Part shown: piece by piece, positions 32,880-40,969 of the stretch
Position numbering within the stretch: the first letter of the stretch is position 1
Layout of the letters: each line of letters opens with the position of its first letter
Source: FEN-1297 sp963834015
GTDB taxonomy: Bacteria; Bacteroidota; Ignavibacteria; Ignavibacteriales; Ignavibacteriaceae
Length of the DNA: 64,000 bases
Direction: 5' to 3'
Assembly (NCBI GenBank): GCA_963834015.1
Contig: CAWIAG010000002.1
Location: forward strand, 806,001-870,000
Notes under the pieces: model-generated
What the model was told of the DNA's origin: nothing
The model's database searches: none
The model's input: the letters and a program-made list of their open reading frames with translations, nothing else
Made by a program: the position numbers and the translations under genes

Positions 32880-34214
32880 TTATCTTCTTGCTTTAAGTTT
32901 ACCGGTTTTCATGAATCCATCGTAATGTCTCATTAATAAATGGGATTCAATCTGTTGTAAAGTATCGAGCGCAACACCGACAACAATCAACAAACTTGTT
33001 CCGCCAAAGAATTGCGAAAATCTGCTTGAAACACCCCAATTAGAAACAAATGCCGGTAAAATTGCAATAATAGCAAGGAAAAACGAACCCGGTAAAGTTA
33101 TCTTAGTAAGGATATTATCTATAAATTCGGATGTTTGCTTTCCAGGCCTAATTCCCGGTATAAAGCCGCCTTGTTTCTTCATCGTATCTGCAACATCTTT
33201 AGGATTAAATGCAATTGCCGTATAAAAGTAAGTAAAAAATATAATCATTACCGCATAAAGAACAGAATACACGGGTGAATTATATGCGAAATAACGTGAA
33301 ACATTCTGCAAAAATTCATTGTTCGGGAAAAATGACAGTACTGTACTAGGAATAAACATAATTGATTGTGCAAAAATAATGGGCATTACACCTGCGGTAT
33401 TAACACGCAATGGAATATACTGAGTAACACCGCCATAAACTTTTCTGCCGACTACCCTCTTTGCATATTGAACCGGGATTCTTCTCGTTCCCTGAGTAAC
33501 AAGAACAACACCGGAAATAATCAGAACCATTAAAGCAATGATTACTAATTCTATTATAATGCTTCTTGTGCCTTGATTTATCAATTGGTATTCATCAAGA
33601 AGAGCAAATGGGAACCTGTCTATTATACCGATAAATATAATTAATGAAATACCGTTTCCAATGCCTTTATCGGTAATTTGTTCACCCAGCCACATCATGA
33701 AAATTGTACCTGATGCAAGTATTAAAACCGTTGATATCGTCCATGAAAAGCCTTGCACACCAAGTGGAACAACCGGTATACCCTGCACATTTGTACTGAG
33801 CAATTTGATAGTAACACCCCAAGCCTGAAGTGCTGCTATTAATACAGTACCATAGCGGGTAAGCTGTGTGATCTTTTTTCTGCCGTCTTCACCTTCCTGC
33901 TGAAGTTTCTGAAAATAAGGAATAACGGCTCCCAGCAGCTGTATAATAATTGATGAAGATATATAAGGCATTATACCAAGCGCAAAAATTGCCGCATTGT
34001 GAAATGCACCTCCTACAAACAAATCATATAATCCGAACAGATTATCTGAAGTTTGATTTCTGGTACTTTCCGATAACAAAGCAGCATCAATACCGGGCAG
34101 TGTTACGTGAGCGCCAAGCCTTACAATAACGAGCAGCGCCAGAGTATAAAGAATTCTCTGTCGCAGTTCATGAATTTTAAAAATGTTGCGGAATGTTTCT
34201 GTAATTTTTGCCAT
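32880..34214 (-). CDS. secY: Protein translocase subunit SecY
   Basis: 444 aa with ten predicted membrane helices. ALGIMPYISSSIIIQLL and QQEGEDGRKKITQLTRYGT are strongly conserved, and the plug-containing GLYDLFVGGAFHNAAIFALG is present. It forms the export channel with SecE, which is encoded 25 kb upstream at 59132-59314 in the same superlocus. Starts 10 bp after rplO. Confidence 0.97.
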   Translation of the reverse strand: MAKITETFRNIFKIHELRQRILYTLALLVIVRLGAHVTLPGIDAALLSESTRNQTSDNLFGLYDLFVGGAFHNAAIFALGIMPYISSSIIIQLLGAVIPYFQKLQQEGEDGRKKITQLTRYGTVLIAALQAWGVTIKLLSTNVQGIPVVPLGVQGFSWTISTVLILASGTIFMMWLGEQITDKGIGNGISLIIFIGIIDRFPFALLDEYQLINQGTRSIIIELVIIALMVLIISGVVLVTQGTRRIPVQYAKRVVGRKVYGGVTQYIPLRVNTAGVMPIIFAQSIMFIPSTVLSFFPNNEFLQNVSRYFAYNSPVYSVLYAVMIIFFTYFYTAIAFNPKDVADTMKKQGGFIPGIRPGKQTSEFIDNILTKITLPGSFFLAIIAILPAFVSNWGVSSRFSQFFGGTSLLIVVGVALDTLQQIESHLLMRHYDGFMKTGKLKARR

Positions 34215-34224
34215 TTATTCTATA

Positions 34225-34683
34225 TTAAATCTTTTCTATCGTTCCACCCGCAGCTTCAACTTTGTCTTTAGCTGTCTGGCTGAACGCGTTTACCTGAATT
34301 TTTAGTTTAGTTTTCAGTTCTCCGTTACCCAACAATTTAACTGGTGTTTTAGTAGATGATATTAAACCGTGTTTTTTCAAAGTTTCAAGGTTTATCACCG
34401 TTTCAGTCAGTTTTTTAGAAACAACTAACTTTTCGATCAGATCTATATTTACAATTTGATAATAAACTTTAAATATATTCGTAAATCCGAATTTAGGAAT
34501 TCTTCTTTGAAGAGGCATCTGGCCGCCTTCAAACCATCTTTTCTTCCTGGCGCCAGAACGGGATAATTGTCCGTTCATACCTTTTGTAGCCGTTCCGCCA
34601 TGTCCGGAACCTTCGCCTCTGCCGATTCTTTTTGGATTCTTTCTTGAACCCTCTGCATACTTTAAATTACTTAGTCTATCCAT
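34225..34683 (-). CDS. rplO: 50S ribosomal protein L15
   Basis: 152 aa. Glycine-rich N-terminus with RIGRGEGSGHGGTATKGMNG, then FEGGQMPLQRRIPKFGF. These are L15 signatures. Normal length. Between rpmD and secY. Confidence 0.97.
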   Translation of the reverse strand: MDRLSNLKYAEGSRKNPKRIGRGEGSGHGGTATKGMNGQLSRSGARKKRWFEGGQMPLQRRIPKFGFTNIFKVYYQIVNIDLIEKLVVSKKLTETVINLETLKKHGLISSTKTPVKLLGNGELKTKLKIQVNAFSQTAKDKVEAAGGTIEKI

Positions 34684-34695
34684 TATAAAACCTTG

Positions 34696-34881
34696 TTACT
34701 TCTTGATTTCTTCAACTTTAACTAAATGAGCAACTTTATTAATCATACCTCTGATTTGCGGAGTATCATTATGAATAATTTCCCAATTAGGCCTGCCCAA
34801 TCCCAAAGCTTCAACTGTACGTTTCTGGTCTTTAGGTCTGTCAATAACACTTTTTGTTTGTATAACTTTAATTTTTCCCAT
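34696..34881 (-). CDS. rpmD: 50S ribosomal protein L30
   Basis: 61 aa: KIKVIQTKSVIDRPKDQKRT, ALGLGRPNWEIIHNDTPQIR and GMINKVAHLVKVEE. Standard short bacterial form, 11 bp after rpsE. Confidence 0.95.
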   Translation of the reverse strand: MGKIKVIQTKSVIDRPKDQKRTVEALGLGRPNWEIIHNDTPQIRGMINKVAHLVKVEEIKK

Positions 34882-34892
34882 AATATCCTCAA

Positions 34893-35411
34893 TTAAGCGC
34901 TAAAAAGTTCAGTAATAGTCATTCCTCTTTTTCTTGCCATCTTTCTGGCGTCGGTTATATTCAACAATCCGTTCAACGTAGCTTTTACCTGATTATGTGG
35001 ATTACTTGATCCCAATGATTTTGTTAAAATATCCTCAACTCCGGCAGCTTCAAGAACTGCGCGCACACCACCGCCTGCAATTAAACCGGTACCGGGAGAA
35101 GCAGGTTTAAGTAGAACTCTGCCTGCACCAAATTTGCCGATAATTTCATGGGCAACAGTGCCTTTAATTACAGAAACACTAACTAAATTTTTCTTTGCAT
35201 CATCAATTCCTTTTGATATTGCATCGGTAACTTCATTAGCTTTACCAAGTCCTACTCCCACAACTCCTTGTCCGTTTCCAACAACAATAATTGCATTAAA
35301 ACTGAAACGGCGGCCGCCTTTTACAACTTTAGCAACCCGGTTAATGTGAACGACTTTTTCTTTCAGTCCATCAATTTCACTTGACTTTACATTTTTCAAT
35401 TGAGTCTCCAA
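34893..35411 (-). CDS. rpsE: 30S ribosomal protein S5
   Basis: 172 aa with KVVHINRVAKVVKGGRRFSF, GKANEVTDAISKGIDDAKKN and LLKPASPGTGLIAGGGVRAV. S5 lines the mRNA entry tunnel and affects accuracy. The start fitting the N-terminus is TTG at 35411, without an obvious Shine-Dalgarno sequence. A tRNA-Gln gene lies upstream, between it and rplR. Confidence 0.96.
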   Translation of the reverse strand: METQLKNVKSSEIDGLKEKVVHINRVAKVVKGGRRFSFNAIIVVGNGQGVVGVGLGKANEVTDAISKGIDDAKKNLVSVSVIKGTVAHEIIGKFGAGRVLLKPASPGTGLIAGGGVRAVLEAAGVEDILTKSLGSSNPHNQVKATLNGLLNITDARKMARKRGMTITELFSA

Positions 35412-35501
35412 GTACCAATCTTTAAATTTTTAGAACTTCTTATTTAATAAAACTTTTCACAATAAAACGGCAGAATTAAACTACCCGCCGGCAAAATTAT
35501 G

Positions 35502-35572
35502 CTGCCGGAAGAGGACTCGAACCTCTACAGACGCCTCCAAAGGGCGTAGTCCTGCCATTAGACGATCCGGCA
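35502..35572 (-). tRNA. tRNA-Gln (UUG)
   Basis: 71 nt. Acceptor TGCCGGA (5' end at 35572)/TCCGGCA, D arm GTCTAATGGCAGGAC, anticodon arm ACGCC-CTTTGGA-GGCGT with anticodon TTG, and T arm with GGTTCGAGTCC. Discriminator G. CCA is not encoded. It lies within the 180-bp rpsE-rplR gap on the operon strand, so it is probably cut from the spc mRNA. Confidence 0.95.
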
Positions 35573-35591
35573 ATTTCAATCATTTTCATGA

Positions 35592-35957
35592 CTAAAACTT
35601 CAATCCCCCTTCACGTGCACCATCAGCAACTGCTTGTATACGTCCATGATACCTGTAGCCGTTTCTATCAAACACTACTGTGGAAATTTTTTGTTCCAGA
35701 GCTTTTTTTGCAACTGCGTTTCCGATTAATTTACTTTTGGCAGTTTTTCCTTTTATATTCTTTAACTCCTCTTTAACTTCCTTTGAAAGAGAAGAGGCAG
35801 AAACAAGCGTTTTCCCGGAAGTATCATCTATTATTTGCACATAAATATTATTTAAACTGCGGTAAACAGTTAAACGGGGCTTTTCGGAAGTACCCGACAT
35901 CTTTTTTCTGATCTTTATTTTAGATCTTAATCTTGAATTTTCGTTTCTCTTTATCAT
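35592..35957 (-). CDS. rplR: 50S ribosomal protein L18
   Basis: 121 aa: RLRSKIKIRKKMSGTSEKPR, LTVYRSLNNIYVQIIDD and VVFDRNGYRYHGRIQAVADG. Binds 5S rRNA in the central protuberance with L5. The stop lies 20 bp before the tRNA-Gln. Confidence 0.97.
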   Translation of the reverse strand: MIKRNENSRLRSKIKIRKKMSGTSEKPRLTVYRSLNNIYVQIIDDTSGKTLVSASSLSKEVKEELKNIKGKTAKSKLIGNAVAKKALEQKISTVVFDRNGYRYHGRIQAVADGAREGGLKF

Positions 35958-35979
35958 CTTCTAATATTACTCCAAAAAA

Positions 35980-36519
35980 TTATTTGCCTGCTGTTTTACC
36001 GGCTTTTCTTACAATATGTTCACCAGAATACTTGATACCTTTTCCCTTATATGGTTCAGGCTGTCTGATTGATCTGATTTTTGCTGCAACAAGTCCAACA
36101 AGCTGTTTATCAATACCTGAGACAACTATTTGTGTTTGTACAGGCGTTTGTAATGTAATTCCATCCGGTGGAATAAAAAATATCGGATGTGAATAACCTA
36201 TATTTAATAAAAGGTTTTTACCTTTTAGTTCCGCTCTGTAACCAACTCCAACAATGTCTAAGGTTTTTTGATACGCTTTTGTAACCCCGTCAATATTATT
36301 CTGCAGAAGAGCGCGGGTCAAACCATGAAGCGCTTTATTTTCTTTAAAATCATTCGGCCTGCTTACGATTATTTCATCCCCGGTTATTTTAACACTAATG
36401 TTTGGATGAACCTCGTTTTGCAGTTCGCCCTTCGGTCCTTTGATTTTTATACTCTGACCGTTTTGGGAAACCGTAACTTCTTTAGGTATTGTAATTGGTT
36501 TTTTACCTATTCGTGACAC
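35980..36519 (-). CDS. rplF: 50S ribosomal protein L6
   Basis: 179 aa: MSRIGKKPITIPKEVTVS at the start, IVGVGYRAELKGKNLLLNIG in the middle and QPEPYKGKGIKYSGEHIVRK at the end. Start codon GTG at 36519. Next to the factor-binding site of the 50S subunit. Confidence 0.97.
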   Translation of the reverse strand: MSRIGKKPITIPKEVTVSQNGQSIKIKGPKGELQNEVHPNISVKITGDEIIVSRPNDFKENKALHGLTRALLQNNIDGVTKAYQKTLDIVGVGYRAELKGKNLLLNIGYSHPIFFIPPDGITLQTPVQTQIVVSGIDKQLVGLVAAKIRSIRQPEPYKGKGIKYSGEHIVRKAGKTAGK

Positions 36520-36540
36520 TTTAAAACTCCATTCAATAAT

Positions 36541-36936
36541 TTACCAGATATAACAAACTACTTCACCGCCTAAAGCTTCACGTCTGGCATCATTATCCGT
36601 CAGTAAGCCCTTCTGCGTAGATATAACCGCAATTCCCAATCCATTCAAAACTCTTGGCAATTCTTTAGAGCTTTTATAAACTCTCAGACCGGGAGTACTA
36701 ATTCTTTTCAATCCGCCAAGTGCCGGTGTACCATTAGTGTACTTAAGCTGAACTCTCAATATATTCTGTTTGTTATCTTCAACAACCGAATAATCAACAA
36801 TGAATTTCTGCTTCTTCAATATTTCAGCTAAACTTATTTTCATTTTAGAAGAAGGAATATCCACTAAAATTTTTTTAGCGTCGGATGCATTTCTAATTCT
36901 AGTTAAGAAATCTGCAATCGGATCTGTTACGGGCAT
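36541..36936 (-). CDS. rpsH: 30S ribosomal protein S8
   Basis: 131 aa: DPIADFLTRIRNASDAKK, then ISTPGLRVYKSSKELPRVLN and GIAVISTQKGLLTDNDARRE, ending GGEVVCYIW. In many bacteria S8 represses the spc operon by binding mRNA near rplE. Such a site was not identified here. Confidence 0.97.
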   Translation of the reverse strand: MPVTDPIADFLTRIRNASDAKKILVDIPSSKMKISLAEILKKQKFIVDYSVVEDNKQNILRVQLKYTNGTPALGGLKRISTPGLRVYKSSKELPRVLNGLGIAVISTQKGLLTDNDARREALGGEVVCYIW

Positions 36937-36952
36937 ATATTTATTACTCCTT

Positions 36953-37222
36953 CTACCAGCTTGACTTTTTTAATCCAGGAATCTCGCCTTTTGAAGCCAT
37001 TTCTCTAAGAACAAGGCGTGAAATTCCAAATTTACGATAATATGATCTTGCTCTGCCGGTAAACATGCATCTATTATGTAATCTTACCGGAGAAGCATTT
37101 CTTGGCAGCTTTTGAAGACCGGCATAATCACCTTTTTCCTTCAATTCTTTTCTAAGCTTTGCAAACTTCTCAACAATCTTTTTTCTTTTTTCTTCTCTTG
37201 CTAATAAACTTTTACGAGCCAT
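36953..37222 (-). CDS. rpsN: 30S ribosomal protein S14
   Basis: 89 aa, the long, zinc-independent form (no CxxC). RNASPVRLHNRCMFTGRARS and RKFGISRLVLREMASKGEIP identify it. Short type Z S14 would be about 61 aa. Confidence 0.97.
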   Translation of the reverse strand: MARKSLLAREEKRKKIVEKFAKLRKELKEKGDYAGLQKLPRNASPVRLHNRCMFTGRARSYYRKFGISRLVLREMASKGEIPGLKKSSW

Positions 37223-37233
37223 TAAATCTCCTA

Positions 37234-37905
37234 TTAAGCTGTTTTAATTTCTTTTTTTCTAAACGGGAAACCAAACGCCAACAGCAGTTCGTAAGCTTCG
37301 TTATCTGTTTTTGCTGTTGTAACAAATGTTATATCCATACCAAGAACTCTCGTAATTTTATCAACATTCATTTCAGGGAAAATAATTTGTTCTTTTATAC
37401 CAAGTGTATAATTGCCTCTTCCATCAAATGATTTGTCTGATAAACCTCTAAAATCTCTTACTCTCGGCAATGCAACATTAATAAGACGATCGATAAATTC
37501 AAACATTTTTTCACGTCTTAAAGTAACCATAGCGCCAATATTTATTCCCTCTCTCAATTTGAAGTTCGAGATAGCTTTTTTTGCTTTCCGGATGCTTGCT
37601 TTTTGTCCGGTTATGGTTTCCAATTCTTTTACTGCTTCTTCCAAAATTTTCTGATCTGCCACTGCAGCACCCACACCCATATTAACAACAACTTTGTGAA
37701 GTTTCGGGATCTGCATTAAACTGTGGTAACCAAATTTTTCTTTTAATCCGGGAATAATATCTTTTTTATATACATCTGCAAGCCGAACCTTAATTTTGAT
37801 TTCTTTTTCAGGAGCAGTAGCTTTTTTAGTTTCTTTTTTAGCGCCTTTAACCTGGGGTTGCGGCTGCTTTTCAGTATTTTCTTTTTTAGATTTCTTCTCT
37901 GCCAT
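37234..37905 (-). CDS. rplE: 50S ribosomal protein L5 with a long N-terminal extension
   Basis: 223 aa against about 180 for typical L5. The first 42 or so residues are Lys/Glu/Pro/Gln-rich (MAEKKSKKENTEKQPQPQ...), predicted disordered. The conserved body begins near LADVYKKDIIPGLKEKFGY and continues through VVNMGVGAA and RDFRGLSDKSFDGRGNYTLG. A second possible start inside would need Met, and none is near the core boundary, so the extension appears real. Confidence 0.95.
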   Translation of the reverse strand: MAEKKSKKENTEKQPQPQVKGAKKETKKATAPEKEIKIKVRLADVYKKDIIPGLKEKFGYHSLMQIPKLHKVVVNMGVGAAVADQKILEEAVKELETITGQKASIRKAKKAISNFKLREGINIGAMVTLRREKMFEFIDRLINVALPRVRDFRGLSDKSFDGRGNYTLGIKEQIIFPEMNVDKITRVLGMDITFVTTAKTDNEAYELLLAFGFPFRKKEIKTA

Positions 37906-37938
37906 TATACAATTAAACCTTGAGTAAAATTATTGTTA

Positions 37939-38262
37939 TTAAATCATCTCGCCACTTGTTCTACTAACGCGAACATGTTTCTTTTTTCCTGTTTTTTCAT
38001 CCAGAATTATTTGAGATCCCAGCCTTGAAGGTCTGTTATTATTCGGATCAACAATCATTACATTAGAAGCATCAATAGGAGATTCTTTTTCCAGTATTCC
38101 TCCTTGCGGATTAGACTGGGTTGGTTTTGTATGCCGCTTCCTTAAATTAATTCCTTCAACTATTACCCTTTGATCTTTCGGGAATACTTTCAGTACTTTA
38201 CCGGTTTTGCCTCTGCTGTTTCCGGAAATAACTATCACATTGTCGTTTTTTTTAATTTTCAT
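37939..38262 (-). CDS. rplX: 50S ribosomal protein L24
   Basis: 107 aa with the KOW motif VIVISGNSRGKTGKVLKVFP, then VEGINLRKRHTKPTQSNPQG. One of the first proteins in 50S assembly. Between rplN and rplE. Confidence 0.97.
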   Translation of the reverse strand: MKIKKNDNVIVISGNSRGKTGKVLKVFPKDQRVIVEGINLRKRHTKPTQSNPQGGILEKESPIDASNVMIVDPNNNRPSRLGSQIILDEKTGKKKHVRVSRTSGEMI

Positions 38263-38277
38263 TTATTTTCCAAAACT

Positions 38278-38646
38278 TTATAAAACTTCAGGTGCTAAAG
38301 AAACAATTTTCATAAATTGTTTTTCTCTTAATTCTCTTGCAACTGGACCGAAAATACGAGTACCCCTTGGCTCGTTTTGTGCATTAATTAAAACTGCAGC
38401 ATTTTCATCAAATCGGATGTAAGAACCATCTTTTCTTCTAACTTCTTTCTTAGTTCTTACAATAACTGCGCGAGAAACTTCGCCTTTTTTAACTGTTCCG
38501 TTAGGAATAGCAGTTTTTACTGAAACTACTATTAGATCACCAACGCTGGCATACTGTCTCCCGCTTCCGCCAAGTACACGGATACACCGTACTTTTTTTG
38601 CGCCAGAATTATCTGCAACCACTAAATTGGTTTCTTCTTGAATCAT
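38278..38646 (-). CDS. rplN: 50S ribosomal protein L14
   Basis: 122 aa: MIQEETNLVVADNSGAKKVR, CIRVLGGSGRQYASVGDLIV and EPRGTRIFGPVARELREKQF. Standard length. Part of inter-subunit bridge B8. Confidence 0.97.
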   Translation of the reverse strand: MIQEETNLVVADNSGAKKVRCIRVLGGSGRQYASVGDLIVVSVKTAIPNGTVKKGEVSRAVIVRTKKEVRRKDGSYIRFDENAAVLINAQNEPRGTRIFGPVARELREKQFMKIVSLAPEVL

Positions 38647-38669
38647 TTGGACTTCTTCTCCTTACTTTA

Positions 38670-38927
38670 CTACTTGGCTTTTTCTACAACTTCAACAAGA
38701 CGCCATCTCTTTTTAGAGCTAAGAGGGCGGGTTTCCATAATTTTTACTTTATCGCCTATTTTACATTCATTCTTTTCATCATGAGCCATAAACTTCGTGG
38801 TTTTCTTAAAATATTTTTTATAAATCGTATGTGGAACTCTTCTTTCAATTGCTACTGTAATAGTTTTTTGCATTTTATTGCTTACAACAACTCCGACCCT
38901 GGTTTTTCTTAATGTTCGTTGTTCCAT
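38670..38927 (-). CDS. rpsQ: 30S ribosomal protein S17
   Basis: 85 aa: LRKTRVGVVVSNKMQKTITV, KYFKKTTKFMAHDEKNECKI and the C-terminal SSKKRWRLVEVVEKAK. The ATG begins 2 bp after the rpmC stop. Confidence 0.97.
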   Translation of the reverse strand: MEQRTLRKTRVGVVVSNKMQKTITVAIERRVPHTIYKKYFKKTTKFMAHDEKNECKIGDKVKIMETRPLSSKKRWRLVEVVEKAK

Positions 38928-38929
38928 AG

Positions 38930-39166
38930 TTAGGCATTAACTCCTTCTTTATTATCCTTATCAGCCGGAACTTTCTTAGCTATCTGCCTTGCTTTAAGTT
39001 CACTTTTTAACTTAGCAATATCTCTTCGGGTTATTTTAAGCTTTGCAGTATTAGTTAATTGTTTTAACTGATGTGCAAATCTTAGATCCAATATGCTCTT
39101 TTGTTCTTCAGCAATTTGCTTTATTAGTTCGTCGTCTTTTAGTTCTCTTATTTCATGAATTTTCAT
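38930..39166 (-). CDS. rpmC: 50S ribosomal protein L29
   Basis: 78 aa: MKIHEIRELKDDELIKQI, then KSILDLRFAHQLKQLTNTA and the helix LKITRRDIAKLKSELKAR. A short charged tail (AKKVPADKDNKEGVNA) follows. Located at the exit tunnel. Confidence 0.96.
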   Translation of the reverse strand: MKIHEIRELKDDELIKQIAEEQKSILDLRFAHQLKQLTNTAKLKITRRDIAKLKSELKARQIAKKVPADKDNKEGVNA

Positions 39167-39183
39167 TTTTAAAACCTTAACCT

Positions 39184-39600
39184 TTATTCAAAATCCGGTC
39201 TGGCAACTACTTTTGTTTTAATGGGCAACTTATATGAACACGTTCTGAGAGCATCATGCGCAACTTCTTTGGAAACGCCTGAAACTTCAAACAATACTCT
39301 GCCCGGTTTTATAACTGCTACCCAAAATTCAGGAGCACCTTTTCCTTTACCCATTCTTGTTTCGAGCGGTTTTTTAGATACAGGTTTATCCGGAAAAATT
39401 CGTATCCAAACTCTTCCATCTCTTTTCATTTTTCTTGAAAGTGCAACACGGCAAGCCTCTATTTGACGGCTTGTAATCCAATGTGGTTCAAGAGCTTTCA
39501 ACCCGAAGTCACCAAAAGCAATTGTACTTCCACGTTTCGCTTTGCCTGCCATCCTGCCGCGCTGTGATTTTCTAAACTTAACTCTTTTAGGCATTAACAT
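39184..39600 (-). CDS. rplP: 50S ribosomal protein L16
   Basis: 138 aa: MLMPKRVKFRKSQRGRM, GDFGLKALEPHWITSRQIEA and FPDKPVSKKPLETRMGKGKG. ATG at 39600. ATG two codons later is an alternative. Confidence 0.97.
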   Translation of the reverse strand: MLMPKRVKFRKSQRGRMAGKAKRGSTIAFGDFGLKALEPHWITSRQIEACRVALSRKMKRDGRVWIRIFPDKPVSKKPLETRMGKGKGAPEFWVAVIKPGRVLFEVSGVSKEVAHDALRTCSYKLPIKTKVVARPDFE

Positions 39601-39621
39601 GATAAAAAAACTCCCGAATAA

Positions 39622-40263
39622 TTAGTCTGTAACTCTTTTTCCTAAAATTTCTCCACGACATATCCAAACTTTTATCCCGATAGCACCGTAAATAGTCTGA
39701 GCTCTGCCATTTGCGTAGTCTATATCGGCTCTTATTGTATGCAATGGAATGCGGCCTTCCTTGTATTGTTCGGTTCTAGCCATTTCGGCCCCGCCCAATC
39801 TTCCGGCGCACATAATTCTAATTCCTTCAGCTCCCATTCTCATTGCTGCAGTAATGGACATTTTCATAGCTCTTCTAAAAGAAACTCTTCCTTCAATCTG
39901 GCTTGCTATGTTTTCAGCAACCAGAAAAGCATCTAGTTCAGGTCTTTTAATTTCGGATATCTGAATTTTAACATCTTTATCTGTTACCTGTTTTAATTCT
40001 TGCTCTAACTGAGTAATCTCTTTTCCGCTTTTACCGATAACCACTCCCGGCCTTGATGTATGAATGGTCAGAATAATATTTTTAGATGTTCTGTCAATAA
40101 CAATTCTGGCAATTCCCGCTTTCTTCAAACGGTTTCTGACGTAATTTCTCAGTTTCTCGTCTTCTTTTAGCTTTGATGAATAAGACTTATTTTCATACCA
40201 ATTAGAGTCCCAGCCTCTTATAATTCCAACTCTAAATCCGATCGGGTTTGTTTTTTGTCCCAA
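39622..40263 (-). CDS. rpsC: 30S ribosomal protein S3
   Basis: 213 aa: MGQKTNPIGFRVGIIRGWDS, the KH domain with SRPGVVIGKSGKEITQLE, and the C-terminal GRLGGAEMARTEQYKEGRIP. The normal N-terminus requires TTG at 40263, with GGAGG 7 bases upstream. Confidence 0.97.
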   Translation of the reverse strand: MGQKTNPIGFRVGIIRGWDSNWYENKSYSSKLKEDEKLRNYVRNRLKKAGIARIVIDRTSKNIILTIHTSRPGVVIGKSGKEITQLEQELKQVTDKDVKIQISEIKRPELDAFLVAENIASQIEGRVSFRRAMKMSITAAMRMGAEGIRIMCAGRLGGAEMARTEQYKEGRIPLHTIRADIDYANGRAQTIYGAIGIKVWICRGEILGKRVTD

Positions 40264-40280
40264 AAAATTACCTCCTAAAT

Positions 40281-40625
40281 TTATGCCTTCTTAGCAACAA
40301 TAATTGTTAAATGACAAGACCTTTTTCTTATTTTATATGCCCGACCCATTGGTGCGGGTGAAATTCTTTTTAACGTCGGCCCTTGGTTCACGTAAGCTTC
40401 TTTAACAAACAATTCTTCCGGCTCAATCCTGCCTGCGTCATCTTTATTCATTAGATTTGCAACAGCAGATCTTAATACTTTTTCAGCATCTCTTGAAGCA
40501 TGCTTAGTATGGAAATGTAAAATTTCAATTGCTTTATCAACAGAAATTCCTCTTATAAGATCTACAACTAACCGCATTTTACGGGGTGATGAACCTATGT
40601 ATCTATGTATTGCTCTTGCTTCCAT
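40281..40625 (-). CDS. rplV: 50S ribosomal protein L22
   Basis: 114 aa: RYIGSSPRKMRLVVDLIRG, LRSAVANLMNKDDAG and the tunnel-lining loop KRISPAPMGRAYKIRKRSCH. Standard. Confidence 0.97.
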   Translation of the reverse strand: MEARAIHRYIGSSPRKMRLVVDLIRGISVDKAIEILHFHTKHASRDAEKVLRSAVANLMNKDDAGRIEPEELFVKEAYVNQGPTLKRISPAPMGRAYKIRKRSCHLTIIVAKKA

Positions 40626-40650
40626 TTAAAATAAAATCCTTTTATTACAA

Positions 40651-40956
40651 TTACTTTGTTGCAGCCGGTGCCGGACCTTTAGAAGCCTTTTCGGCTTTGG
40701 TTCCCGGATGACCTCTAAAAATTCTTGTAGGTGCAAACTCTCCTAATTTATGACCAACCATATTTTCTGTTATATAAACCGGAATCATTTTATTACCGTT
40801 ATGAACTGCAATTGTATGGCCCACAAATTCCGGGATGATTGTTGAAGTTCTGGACCAAGTCTTAATTATCTTTTTCTGATTAGTACTGTTCAGCTTAGTA
40901 ATCTTTTCAGATAATTTGAAATCGACAAAGGGTCCTTTTTTAACCGATCTTGGCAT
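40651..40956 (-). CDS. rpsS: 30S ribosomal protein S19
   Basis: 101 aa: MPRSVKKGPFVDFKLSEKI, TWSRTSTIIPEFVGHTIAVH and GHKLGEFAPTRIFRGHPG. A short Ala/Lys tail (AEKASKGPAPAATK) ends it. Confidence 0.97.
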   Translation of the reverse strand: MPRSVKKGPFVDFKLSEKITKLNSTNQKKIIKTWSRTSTIIPEFVGHTIAVHNGNKMIPVYITENMVGHKLGEFAPTRIFRGHPGTKAEKASKGPAPAATK

Positions 40957-40969
40957 AGTTGCTCTCTAC

